Source: Pseudeuparius sepicola (Eukaryota > Arthropoda > Insecta > Coleoptera > Anthribidae). Taken from it: DNA of 64,000 nucleotides. Below are positions 9,814 through 22,242 of this stretch, piece by piece (within the stretch, counting starts at the first letter, position 1; every line of letters begins with the position of its first letter). Location of the stretch: positions 26,118,901 to 26,182,900 of the forward strand of contig OY987299.1 of NCBI GenBank assembly GCA_963920635.1, read 5' to 3'. The position numbers were made by a program, and so were the translations under genes. The notes under the pieces were generated by a model, which saw nothing but the letters and a program-made list of their open reading frames with translations, ran no database searches and was not told the DNA's origin.

Positions 9814-11214
9814 TAGTGCTCTGGGTGTGGTGTGGGGTATGAAGGTAAGTTTAGAGTCCATGACAACGCCCAAATCTTTTATTTCTGGAACATTAGAAAG
9901 AGTAGTGTTTCCTATCAAGTAAGGCTGTTCGAAAGCTGTCCTTGACTTATGAAAGGTGACTGAGTGGCACTTGGAGGCATTCAGCTCCATGCCATTCCGG
10001 GTACACCAAGCCACTAATTGATTAAAATCAGACTGAAGTCTTAAACAGTCACTAGATGAGGAAATCTCCATGTATAGCTTTAAGTCATCCGCAAAGAGTA
10101 GGAAGTGACTGTGTTCAAGGTGAGATCCTAGGTCATTAATAAACAAATTGAAGAGAAGAGGTCCCAGATGAGACCCCTGAGGAACTCCTGAAGGGACGTG
10201 TATATTTCTGGACATAAAGTTGTTGAATTTAACAATTTGAGAACGATCCGTAAAATAGCTCTCTATCCAGGAAAGAAATGTACCACCAACACCCACATCC
10301 CGCAGCTTGGACACCAAAACAGCATGGTTAACCCTATCGAAAGCCTTGGAGAAGTCCGTGTAGATTGAGTGCACTGGAGAGCCCCTCTCCCAGGCATCCG
10401 AGACAAAGTCGACATATGTTAGCAGGTTAAGCTCAGTGTTCTACCAGTCTGAAAGCCAAACTGCTCTGAGATAACATATGGGCTCAGTATTGAAGTTAAA
10501 TATTTGGTTAGTATAAGTTCAAAAACCTTAGGGATAGCACTCAAGATACTAATTGGCCGATAATTTGCTATCAAATCCTTCTTCCCCGATTTATGTATAG
10601 GCGTTAGGTAGCTCAGCTTCCAGAAATCAGGAAAAGTTCCTTTAGTAAGAGATGAATTAAAATTAATGTGTAAGGGACGGGCCAGCACGAAACTGCAGTG
10701 CTTGAGATTGATATGTAGTAGTCAGTGACAACGGTATGGTTATATATAGAGTCTGGTTGCGGGTGATGTGAACAGGGCTTAGATTTTAGAGAAATTCTCG
10801 GCAAACATGTTAGCTATTTCTAAGCCAGAATCACTGCTTTTTCCATCGTAGTAAAACTCGCACGGAATATCGCTACTCTTTCTTTCAGTTCCAAAATTGT
10901 TTAGGGTTGGTGGTCAGGGAGTTTTCAGTTAGGGCTATAAAAGTATCGTTAGACTCAACCAATAATCTTTTGCAAATCGAGCGCAGATGAGAGAATTCAC
11001 GATAATCGTACTGAAGACCCGAAGTTTTGTAGCGTTTATGAGCCTTCTTTTTTTCCGTTATGTGGTGCCTGAGCTCTGGTGAGTACCATCTGGGAAATTT
11101 ACCAGAGGGGATTAGTAAGTTACTTAAATTTTCTATTTAAAATTTGCATGTAATAAGTATGTTTTAGATGATTAAGAAATAATAGATTTTAGTATTTTTA
11201 AGATACAAAGTCAC

Positions 11215-12320
11215 TCAAAACTAGTTTTTTGTGAAAATTTTTAGTGGTCCAAAACCGACATTGAAAAATTGCCGGTTTTTAGTTCTCGACCACGGTGGTT
11301 GAGAACTAAAATTTACTTGTGATTTTTTCCCCTCTGTATTAATTTCTACGTGAATTTTTTCCATTTTTCTTTGAGTAGAATTAATTAGTTATATTTATAT
11401 TTTCTAATTATTAGTTTGTGTCCATCAATGTAAGTCTAGAAATAACATATTTTCTATTTTAAAAGCGATGAATTTTGTTGGTCGAAAATTAGTTTAACTT
11501 CGTTCTGTTCTCGACCACTGCAAAGTTAAAAATAAATAAAATGGGAAAAAATCCGAAAAAACTCCTAGTGCAATTTCAAATGATCAATGGCGTGAATTTT
11601 ACAAAAGAAAATATGAGGAAACAAAGAAAAAAGGCGGAGATTATTAAAAGAAAAGCGGAAAGAATAAAGTCGAAGGAAAACAAATTACTCAAAAAAGTTA
11701 TAGGTACCTAAAAAGAAGAAGTTAGCTAACAATAATAACAAGAAACCAAGTGACAAAGTTTATGTTTCCTTTTAAATATAAATTTTTCTATATTACCTAC
11801 CTACTTCCCTACTTGGTACTTAATGTAATGATCTCAGGAAGTTCCTATTCCTTTTAAAACCTATAACTAGGTACCTATACTTACCTATAAGACACTTATA
11901 GTAAGCTCCATAAATGTTTTTTCTTTAAATTCTTATTCTTGTTATATTTTTTAAATTTTTTATAAATAAAATAACTGATTTTGTATTAAATGTTTTTGTT
12001 AAATAATTTCAAAACAACAAATTTTGATAGAAAATCAAGTGGTCGAGAACTGACTTAAAAGTGGTCGAGAACTGTGACTAAAATAGTGGCCTGTTCTCTT
12101 AGTGGTCAAGAACCAGCAAAATCTCACTTTTTTAGATTTTGGGTAAATTTCTCGAAGATAAGGCCAAAAAATACAAAAAACTTAGCTGAAAATTGATAAT
12201 AAATTCCCTACCTATGAAAAAATAACAACGCTGGTGAAATTTCGTCAAAGATTCAGAAGAATTTAAATATTCAATTTAAAATTTCTCTTATTAAGTGGTC
12301 GATATCCAGCACATTCACCC
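11215..12320. mobile_element. Decayed element with repeated GTGGTCGAGAACT sites
   Basis: The word GTGGTCGAGAACT or its complement recurs at 11281-11293 and 11294-11307 (back-to-back palindrome), 11508-11518, 12039-12051, 12061-12073 and 12102-12114, with weaker ends near 11240 and 12295. Around 11541-11720 there are short coding-like, lysine-rich pieces (SNDQWREFYKRKYEE, then RKAERIKSKENK) split by a frameshift. They look like the basic tail of a transposase. The arrangement of paired sites near both ends suggests transposase-binding repeats. The family is not identified. Confidence 0.5.
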
Positions 12321-13231
12321 TATCACAATTTAATATCCTGCAAGCCGGTACATGCCGCTTGTATGGTTGCATATAGTTCCAACTTGCATATTTAAAATTC
12401 CTGGTCGATTTCTTTAGTCGCGCCTGGGACCCGTATAAATAAAAAAGAACGTTCCGTTTCTGTTAGGTTAGTGCAGGCACTTCAAAATTCGGCCAATTCA
12501 AACGCCGGCCTCAACAGACAGCCCATGGCAGTAATAGTGTAATATCGCGGTCCCCAGTTACGTTGAAACCTTGAAACTAAACGCATAGAAAATAGGTATA
12601 CGCTTGCCGCCGTTACATAAAATTGATCAATAAATACCTATTGTTGTGGCATGGCAAATGTTATGGTTTTCCGGAGCTAGTGCTTACAAGAAAAGGGCGT
12701 AAGTATATTTTTTAATCTTACAGGGTAAGTACCTACCTATAATAAAGTCAACGAAAAATGTCTTGTGTTTATTGGTTTATATGAAGCACAGATTACCCAC
12801 ATGAGGTGAACAAATTTTCCGGATCCCGGCGGATACGAAAATGCTGCTGTTGCTACCACATGTAATAATCATGAGCGCACTTTAGGGGTATATCATTGTA
12901 GGTACAGGTACAGGGTGATCATTTTTAGACGCCCAGCCTCTGTTGGTGGAAAACGGTCAAAGATATTATGTACTCGTAGATATTATAATGGGAGATGATA
13001 TAGGGGGTATAAAGGAATAAATTGGCCCATTTAGCGACTCTTTGCAAGTACGACGCTAGGCGTCCCGACGCCAAGAAATATTTTTCCCACCAACATACCA
13101 CTTTTGTTACATTGTTCGAAAGCCCTAATTTTTCTGAACATTTTTCATTAATGCAATTTTTCTTTATTCTCTTCCGTTAAAAAGTTAGGTATTCTTTAAA
13201 AACGCATTAAAATATTAATTATTCTTTATTT
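12321..13231. other. Non-coding interval with a TATA-like site
   Basis: No gene is recognised. TATAAATA at about 12435 sits 30-40 bp before GTTAGGTTAGTGCAGG, resembling a TATA/initiator arrangement, perhaps from a retroelement. Nothing downstream of it codes for a recognisable protein. Confidence 0.35.
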
Positions 13232-15137
13232 GCCAATGAAGTAAAATAACGGGTATTTTAGCCAAAATCATGTGTTATTTATTCTTTACAATGAACCAAG
13301 CTTTCGGCCATATTTTTGGCCTTCGTCAGGGCTAAAATAGTGTTAGGTAAAATATTATCGAGTAAGAATTATTTATATACTTACTATTGAAATGAATTGG
13401 TATTGAAAAGTTATGATCCTAATGGATATAAACTTCCAAAAATGGAATAAATTGTTTTGTAAATATTTTTGTTGTTGTCTACTGAAAATTTTGTAATCCC
13501 TAAATATTTATGGTTGTTATAGAAATTTGAAATAAAAGAAAATTTTCATATTACGAAGTACGTTATGGAAAAACAAATGATAGCAGACAGTAATATTGTT
13601 TTAAGAGAACAGAGAAAAAAATCTAACTAGGAGGTTATTCCTTGAGATGTTTGAAATTAATAAAGAAAATTATCCAATGAACAAAAGAACTGATATAGAA
13701 GATCTAAGTTGCATTTATTCTTATATTTTACTTTTAGATGAAAAACAATCAAAATAACTCACTATAACCCTATTTTATATAAAAATTTTCTGAAAATTTA
13801 TTGTACACAACCCTATATATTTACCAAGTTTTTGGTTTTCAAACTGACATTTTTTTGTCAAATATTTTCTAACCCTTTTGACAAATAACTTAAAATTGAC
13901 ATTTCTTTTGTTTATTGTCAAACTTTTTGGTAACCTAAAAATTTTTATAACCTTAAAACATTATTACTGTCTGCTATCATTTGTTTTTCCATAATGTACT
14001 TCAGAATATAAAATTTTCTTTTATTTCAAATTTCTATAACAACCATAAATATTTATTCACAGATTAAATAATTATAATATTATATGAAATATTTATTCCA
14101 AAATTTTTAGTAGACAACAACAAAAATATTTACAAAACAATTTATTCCATTTTTGGAAGTTTATATCCATTAGGATCATATAAGTTTTCAATATTCATTT
14201 CAATAGTAAGTATATTAATAACTCTTATTACTCAATAATATATATTTTTTTACTACTAACCTGAGAAATCACCATTATTTACCTCATTCCTCTAATGAGA
14301 AGTAATATTTCTCTCCCTAGGTAAATAATGATAATAAAAAAGTACCTAGGTAAATAATGAAAAATTTTCTATGTGACATTTAAATAGTATATTATACACT
14401 TAGGTTGAGAAGTGAGCCATTATATACCGAGCTTTTTTATATCCTGAGGCGCGTAGCGCCGAAGGATATAATATGCGAGGTAAATAAATGGCCTTCTCAA
14501 CCGAAGTGTACTTATATAGAATTTTTTTTACTACTAACATTGAAATATTGCCATATTTTAGTTTATTTTAGTCATTTCTCGCTTTTTTCAAATACTTCGA
14601 AATATCAAGTAGCCTGGGAGTTCAGTTGTCAAGCTGATAAAATGACACTAATCTTTAAATGTCATATAGAAAATTTTTCATTATTTACCTAGGTATTTTT
14701 TTATTATCATTATTTACCTAGGGTGAGAAATATTACTTCTCATTAGAGGAATGAGGTAAATAATGGTGATTTCTCAGGTTAGTAGTAAAAAAATTAGTTT
14801 CATTTTATCAGCTTGACAACTGAACTCAAATCTAATCAAATATGTAAAATATGGCAATATTTCAATGTTAGTAGTAAAAAAAAATTCTATATACCTACAC
14901 TTCGGTTGAGAAGGCCATTATTTACCTCGCATATTATATCCTTTGGGGCTACGCGCCTCAGGATATAAAAACGCTCGATAAATAATGGCACACTTCTCAA
15001 CCTAAGTGTATAATATACTAAACCAACACTATTTTAGCCCTGACGAAGGCCAAAAATATGGCCGAAAGCTTGGTTCATTGTAAAGAATAAATAACACATG
15101 ATTTTGGCTGAAATACCCTTTATTTTACTTCATTGAT
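13232..15137. repeat. Complex of nested and interleaved palindromes (1.9 kb)
   Basis: The outer arms 13232-13346 and 15022-15137 are inverted copies containing AAGCTTTCGGCCATATTTTT. Inside, a hairpin has arms of about 235-255 bp (13378-13612 and 13962-14218). To its right is a second set: a=14254-14385 pairs with a'=14654-14795, b=14390-14560 with b'=14846-15018, and c=14570-14650 with c'=14798-14835. Their order is a-b-c-a'-c'-b', so arm a' sits in the loop of the b/c hairpin. This suggests stepwise insertion or an internal inversion of foldback elements. No transposase was found. Confidence 0.85.
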
Positions 15138-15214
15138 ATGTAAATACAACCGTTATTAAAGAAGATATTCTTTATTTGTTTGAAAAATTTTTGACTAATT
15201 GCATTTATCGATTT

Positions 15215-16418
15215 TTTTTGTTTAAAATCTGACACCGCAGCGTTAATAAGGACACCATAGAACCAGCTATGCCAAATTTGAACAAAAAGTATACAGGAAG
15301 TTCTATTCTACAGAGTACTAAAATTTAGCAAAATATGAATATTAAAGGCGAATCAAGAGTATCAAGAGTCAGGTATGCCATGGAATTACCTCAAAACAGT
15401 TGAATGGTCAACAGGGCTATACAAGGTATCTTATTGGTGTGCAAAGATCCAGTAACAAATATACAGTTTGTTTTTCTCTGTGCGTCATCTCAAAGTGCTG
15501 AATTTTTTAAAACAATATACGGGTCAAATGCACCCTGGAATTATTGGAAATTATTGGAAATGAATTAATAAATGAAAAATAATCAATTTTTTACAAACTA
15601 TCATCCAACAAGTAGAAAACGATTTATTTTCTCGAAAAAGCTTTCCTCTAATAAAATTATACATTTATTTTCTATGGGTTTTTGTTGTGACACACTACCC
15701 GCCTTAACTTATCTGGACTAGGGTTCCTCCTAATAAAGGAACCCTAATCTGGACTTACTCCATTACCGACTGCTGTCAGGCTTCGGTAAATTTTAGACGT
15801 AGTTCTCGTAGTTCCCGTTTATAATTTCTGTTTTGATACTCCTAATCGATTTTTATCGCTCTCGAATCTCGATGCGTATAGGCAAAGAGGATATCAGAAT
15901 ATATCCTCTTTGGTATAGGTAAAGTTTAAAAAAAATTAGCACTTTGAGTACAGAGCACAGAGAAAATACAGGTTGTATATTTGTTATTAGATCTTTGCAT
16001 ACCAATACCACAGACCTATACATATAGCTTCGCTAATATAGGTCTGTGCCAATACCCTGTCTGGTCCTGTTGACCATTCACTGTTTTGAGGTAATTCCAT
16101 GGCATACTTAACTCTTGACCCGCCAGATTCCCTGTAGATCAGAACTTCATGTATATTTTTTGTTCAAATTTGAACAAACTTTGAGTGGTCCTGATTATCG
16201 TTCAACTGTTTCGAAGTAATTCTATGGCACACTTATTGACTCTCCAGATGCCTACCCCTTTAAAAACTCGCAGTAGGCCAGGATTTCGCGGCAAGGTCAA
16301 ACCAATACTTCGCAAAGGATGACCTTTTAGGGACATATCTTTAAAAAAATTTGAACGTTCAATTCCCCCAGCCTACTTAGATTTTCAGTGGTGTTAACAT
16401 AAAAAACGGGACACACTG
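15215..16418. mobile_element. Foldback element, family A/B/C, copy A
   Basis: The two arms read in opposite orientation: GTATGCCATGGAATTACC plus TGGTCAACAGG at about 15370-15415, and the complement at 16065-16110. The right terminus is GGGACACACTG followed by TA at 16419-16420. The left end lacks the outer 180 bp seen in copy B (35167-36359) and abuts the preceding palindrome complex. A third copy lies near 42740-43230. No ORF is recognisable. Confidence 0.7.
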
Positions 16419-17823
16419 TATACAGTGGGTTTAAGGTTTAACTTGGAGTCAAGACAATTCCATATTTTTTGAAAGATTGGCCGATTTTCAAAAAAAAAAC
16501 CTGTATTACCTACCTACTTGAAGCTCTACATTTTATTTTTTTAAACAGCCCTATTCCATGGCCTAGGTACATACATACCTACCCAAAAATCACAAAACCA
16601 TATTGGGCATTTTTAAAGAATAAAATGGATAGTGCCATCAAACCCTTTGTACAAAATTTCAATACTCTAACTTTAAGTTATACATGGGCCAAAATTCGAA
16701 AAAAATTGGGTTTCCCGACTAGGTACCTACCCTGAGTAAACACACCGAAGGTAAATTTTTTGCGAATCGATTAAGTTTTTGCCTAAGGTATTATTTACAT
16801 AGTAAAGCCAGTGTAGCGTGTAGCTCATACAGGAGGGTTCGTAAAAAATGCCAAGTTTGACGAAAAATCATTTATTTAAACAAATGTTTAAAGAAAAATC
16901 GGTTTTACATTAGACGCCTATGTAATTGTCAGATATATGTAGAGGATGCCGTTTTTGTTTTCATGGTATTTATGGCATGCCTGATTTGAATGATTGCGGA
17001 TATAACTTGCTGAATAAAGCGGAATTAATAATAATTAAGGATGGAGAATGATGCCTCAAATTTTAAGGAAATGCTAGAATGAAGTACATTTTCCAATAAG
17101 GCAGATTAATAGAATGCAGTGAAATCCCAAATTTTTATTTAAATATTATTTTTTAAATAAATGATTTTTTCGTTAAATTTTATTTTTACGAACACTCTGT
17201 ATAAACTAGACTGGCTATACTATGTAAAATGATACTTAAGGCAAAGCTTAATCGATTCTCGAAAAAAGATAATCAAAATATGCCCTGTGGTTTATACAGA
17301 GCACTCCAGAAAACCCCTTTTTTAACTTTGGCCTCATTTGGTGAAAAGGAATCTGAACCATGGCCAATGCAATGACACTGTCCATTTTATTCTTTAAAAA
17401 ATGCCTGATTTAACAACAATAAAACAATTCCAAAGAAACCATTTAAATAAACATTTCCATATCCTAATAAAAGGCCATCTTAAGAAATTGATAAAAAAAA
17501 TATGTTGGATGCCATTTCTTAATAGCGCAGAATTCAAATTTTATGAATCGAAGTTGGGGCATTCCATTTAAAATAAGGAAGTTATTTAATCCAGAAGTAG
17601 TTTCGAAGGTCTGATTAGGCCTTATAAAAAAATTACAGGGCGTTAAAGTTTTAAAAAATATGTGGACTTTACCCAACTATAGTTGAGATGTTTAAATCAT
17701 ATTTTTTGATAGAACGATATATCGGCATAGGTTCGCATAAAACCTGTTAATATCAAACACCTTGAACAACCAGTGGCGGAGAAGTAGGTAGGTAATTAAT
17801 TTTAATAATTCGCTAAAAAATAG
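16419..17823. other. AT-rich non-coding DNA with scattered repeat scraps
   Basis: No gene or complete element is recognised. The phrase CAGGAGGGTTCGTAAAAAATG at 16830 and its mirror ACGAACACTCTGTATA near 17190 may be the ends of a short 350-bp element. Confidence 0.35.
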
Positions 17824-18265
17824 GAAATAAAAAAAAATTAACAAAAAATTAAAATTGACTTCAAAAATTTGCCCGTATGCACCCTCCACTAAAAATTAAA
17901 AAAATAATAACAAAAAAAAAACACCGACTTCACAAATTTGCCCGTATGCACATTTAAACTAAAATTTTAGAAATATTTTTCTCTTTCTAATAAATTGAGT
18001 TATCTTTGGAGTCGGTGACAGTAAGTTATGATGTATGTAGGATATGATGTATTCATATCTAAATAGATTGAAATTCCTTGCCTTGACTGTCACCAAATAC
18101 AAAGATAACTCAATTTAGAAAGAGAAAAATATTTCTAAAATTTTAGTTGAAATGTGCATATGGGCAAATTTGTGAAGTCGGTGCTTTTTTGTTTTTTTTT
18201 TTTTGTTTTTAGTGGAGTGTGCATACGGGCAAATTTTTGAAGTCGGTTTTAATTTTTTTGTTAAA
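17824..18265. repeat. Foldback element with arms of about 190 bp
   Basis: The left arm contains CAAAAATTTGCCCGTATGCA and, further in, AATATTTTTCTCTTTCTAA. The right arm holds their complements in reverse order. The loop between arms is about 70 bp (18015-18085). No coding capacity. Confidence 0.8.
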
Positions 18266-19110
18266 ATTTAGAACGTCGGCCAATATGGGATGGCAGTAAC
18301 TGATGGAAAGCCCTATAACAAAATTTTTCTGTCTACCCCCAAAAGACCCTACATATCCGGTCTGAAGAAATAAAAGTAGGTAGGTACCTATTACACTAGC
18401 ACTGTATAACCCGAATAATATATTTTTATATTTGATACCAAAATACAAAATATTATTAAATTTTAATTTTTACACAACTGTATTATTGAACTTGAACTAG
18501 AAATATATTATGTCAAAGACCTTTACCTAGTTTATATTTAAATATGCGGCAAAAATAAAGTTTGTTTTGAATTACTTATTTTAAACTGTGCTTTAAATAT
18601 TTAAATACATAAGTCTGATGCAAAAGTGAAAACATGGTATAAGATCTTACGCACTTATATTGGTTAATTATTATCAAGGCTGTAGGTTAGGTATGTACCT
18701 TGTTAAAACTAAAATTTTAATTATATAAAGTATCATTACTGATTTATTGGGTAACAATGTATTTTGCCCCCGGAAAAGAATTGACGTCTTTGACATTGAT
18801 ATTTTTTCATTTTCTGATGTACGAGTACTTTTGAATAAAGAGCAAAATAAACAAGTTATTTCTATATATTACTACAGAAAATATAGCCGTTGTAGACTAT
18901 ATTCTTTGTGATATTACCTACGTTTGTCTATCCATATTTTTACGTAGTTTTTGAAAGAAAAATTGAAATTTTCAGGGGATTATTATACTATTGCGGAAAT
19001 ACCAAGTTTTTGCGTAATCTATTTTTTTTTAATTTTAATTTTTTGTTTAATGGTAAATTCAATCGTGATCATAAAAAAATATATTGTTTCCATTGAAACA
19101 AGTTAGTATA
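18266..19110. other. AT-rich non-coding DNA
   Basis: No gene, tandem repeat or paired repeat ends are visible in this interval. Confidence 0.4.
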
Positions 19111-20602
19111 CGGGGTGCTTCTAAATTATGGTGCCAACGTAATATGACAGGTAGAAAATGTTATTTTGAAAAAAATTTCCTATAAACATGGATCAAAATG
19201 CTTAATAAAAAAAGTTACAGAGTGATAAAGGTAGAGTTTAAAAACCATATTTTTCGCAATTACTTCTGCAGAAGAACGAAACTTGGTGCAGTCCTTTAGT
19301 CATTGAAGTGCAATAATTTCGTGAAAAAATAATTTATTCCCATCACCCAGAGGTTAAACATTTTAGTGGGTCTTTTCACTTTGCAACAAAAGGGTAGTCT
19401 TGTTCCATAGCGATAAAACCAACCATTTGCATTGAAATCGGCAAAATGTGCCTCAAAACACCTATTAACACCAAAATTCGCAAACTGAAATTTTCAAGAG
19501 TTATGCCTTGGTACCGATTTCCCAAAAATCAATGACATTTTTCAATTTACATACAGGTTGACTCAAAACTCCGTTCACAAATTGTAATGACGTATTTTTG
19601 AGACCAAAATAAGACTTTTTTTCCTATAAACATGTGTACAGGGTGTCCCATTTTGGGTGTTTTTGGGTGTTTTTCACAAAAATCTCGGTTATTATTAAAG
19701 CTGGAGGGATGCGGTTTGCAGTCACTGTACTACTTTTTTGAGAGGAATTTGGTGGGCCAATCAGATTTTAGATAAGTTTTATAGTTTCCGCGCATTGGCG
19801 CAGGACTGAAATTTTCGATTTTTTGGAAACCTCTCTCCTGGCTACAACTTATATATATCGACAAATTTAATCAACTATTTTTATAGATTTTTTGGCGTAG
19901 ATTCGAATGGAATAATTAGTTTTTTGGTAGCGTTAATAGTGTTTGAGATATGAACCAAAGTTATATATTTTTTTAAATGGAAACCATAGTTCATATCTCA
20001 AAAACTATTAACGCTACCAAAAAAACTAATTATTCCATTCGATTCTACGCCAAAAAATCTCTAAAAATAGTTCATTAAATTTGTTGATATATATAAGTTG
20101 TAGCCAGGAGAGAGGTTTCCAAAAAATCGAAAATTTCAGTCCTGCGCCAATGCGCGGAAACTATAAAACTTATCTAAAATCTGATTGGTCCACCAAATTC
20201 CTCTCAAAAAAGTAGTACTGTGACGTGAAAACCGCAACCCTCTAGCTTTAATAATAACCGAGATTTTTGAGAAAAACACCCAAAAACACCGAAAATGGGA
20301 CACCTTGAACTAAACGCATTGACCTAAAAAAAATTTGACCCCCTAACCCTCCCCCCAAATTCAGTTTACGCCATTTCTGACACAAAAAAATTAATAAATC
20401 GCACCAAAAAACAGCTGCATGCAAATTTTCATGAAGCAACTACTGTAGCCCTAGTTCGAAATACTCGAGTTTTTCGTGAAACTTTGAAGGGCTATAAGTC
20501 GGAGGGGGTGCATTTTAGGACACATGTTTATAGGAAAAAAGTCTTGTTTTGGCCCCAAAAATATGTCATTAAAATTTGTGCACGGTGTTTTTAATCACCC
20601 TG
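19111..20602. mobile_element. TA-flanked foldback element containing a nested palindrome
   Basis: Outer ends CGGGGTGC and ACCCTG are flanked by TA. Outer arms AAGACTTTTTTTCCTATAAA (near 19612) and TTTATAGGAAAAAAGTCTTG (near 20526) are inverted. Inside is the near-perfect palindrome 19639-20307. No transposase is seen. Confidence 0.6.
19639..20307. repeat. Near-perfect 669-bp palindrome
   Basis: Arms of about 325 bp meet around 19973. The left arm begins CAGGGTGTCCCATTTTGGGT and the right arm ends with the matching ATGGGACACCTTG. Blocks such as CCTCTCTCCTGGCTACAACT and CGCGCATTGGCGCAGGACTG recur as exact complements. Transcription through it would give a long hairpin RNA. Confidence 0.9.
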
Positions 20603-21790
20603 TATAACTTCCTATAAGTACTTGGGCGAGATTCAAATTTTTGTTCAAAAATCTACCATTTTCCGACTAAGCCGTTAGGTGCCAATATGTCTTAGAATCA
20701 ACTCTATATATTAACTTGGCGCTACTTGGTAGGTACCTGCCAAATTTGGTTTAATTATATGCGTGTGTTAACTTCAAAAATATTAAAAATATCTTCTATT
20801 TAGGAACCAACAATAATTAATAGTTATTATTATTGTCCCAGTTCGTCTACCGTCTGGAATTTATTTACGTTTGATTGTCGTTAAAGCTCTATTTGTTTAT
20901 AGGTATCTACTTACGGGTGATTGCATATCAGAAATAATTATTATTATGATGATTGTATAAATAAAAATGCCGAATTGTACCACGGTATGTTATTGTTTTT
21001 ATTTTGATACACCTAATAAGCCAATTGACGACCTTTGGTAATTGCTTCCTCACTTAGACAGACTAAATAATGGAAACCGAAATATTTTTCAATATTAATA
21101 TGTTTCGAACACCGACAGTACCTAACTAAATTGTCCCATTTGAGGAAAACTGCTGTATGTTTTTAAAGTAACATAGTATTTTTCTCTTATTTTACAAATA
21201 ATAATATAGTGTGTCCTAGCTAAAAGTGCGCGTGCGCGGTTTTTGAAAAATCGCTCGTACCGGTCGATTTTGGTTTGGACGGGGAGACTTTTTGAATGAT
21301 ATTTCCGTTTTGTAAAGCCGACCCGCTCCTTTCCAGAGCCACATCCTCTATTTTTTGTGACCCAGGTACCTAATTCAGCGCATAGGCGGTTTATAAAAAA
21401 TCGCACGCGCCCGTTGATTTTGGTTTGGAGTGGGACATTTTTGAATCAAATTCAATTTTTTAAAAACTTACCTTCTCTCCTCCATAGCAGTGACTATAGT
21501 CCCTGTCCATAGCCACTAGCCGAACAAAAAAAATATCATCAGACAAATTAAATTGTTAATATCTTCGAATACATACCTAATAAGGCTGATTTTAAAGAAC
21601 CGGAAAAATTTTTTATATTTAAATGTTTCTGAATGTATAGGAAAAAGTATTTCCTACCGCGCTCGTAAAATAGTAAAATACGAAAATGACAAAAATGTCA
21701 CCAGCCTACTATCGTTGGGTGACTTCAGTCAACGCTACTATGCTTTTATGTAATCGTGCGTCATCAACTATACCTACTGTATTTAAACCG
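20603..21790. other. Non-coding interval with a two-copy tandem repeat
   Basis: Around 21235-21440 a segment with a GCGCGGTTTTTGAAAAATCG-like start and CGATTTTGGTTTGGA occurs twice, about 160 bp apart. No gene is recognised in the rest. Confidence 0.45.
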
Positions 21791-22242
21791 AAGCATCCCG
21801 CAAGGCCGACTTTTCGCAAAACCTAAATCCCAGGACCTAAAATTTCCAAAAAGTCGTCTCGCGAGGCATAGACTTTTGATATGACAACGTTGCATTGCAT
21901 GGGTGACCTAGGCCGGCACCGCCGCAATGATAAAGGCCCTCCAGCTGGCGACGCGAAAGTCGATACGTCATCACAGCGTGGTACCTTCCTCTCAATCAAC
22001 GGTGGTACCTAACCTCCGATTGATCGGATGTGGTAACTTCTTGTAGTTGTTTACGTTTACTTGACATATATATCATATCAGGCGATTTTCCTGTTTTAAA
22101 GAACGTTTATTGTGTTTTGGACTGTAATATAGGACGTGGGGCTTTATTAATATGGTGGTAAAACAGCAATGATTCAGAATAAATTGATTAAAATTCAATT
22201 TTAGTTTAAGGTTGTGTCTATAGTTTCGGACTTATTTAAATC

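Larger units (their letters stand above)
8330..11115 (-). pseudogene. 5'-truncated non-LTR retrotransposon (Jockey-type RT), interrupted
   Basis: Read on the minus strand from about 11110, the sequence gives a pre-RT segment (FPRWYSPELRHHI, then EKKKAHKRYK and NPKQFW), then RT motifs: TPIHKSGKKD with NYRPISIL near 10540-10620; YTDFSKAFDRVNH; SGVPQGSHLGPLLFNLFIND; LLFADDLKLY, with the catalytic A/F-A-D-D box; and GMELNASKC. A C-terminal stretch LKYLLYCSLVRTHLEYAS-like, with the AFVWNP-type motif as ASCVWNPCY, lies at 8554-9030. No endonuclease domain is present, as expected of 5' truncation. The frame is broken near 10375-10420 and 10690-10860, and is split by a 769-bp TIR element at 9045-9813. 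Removing that element together with one TA rejoins the RT frame. The 3' end lies in an AT-rich stretch near 8330. Confidence 0.88.
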
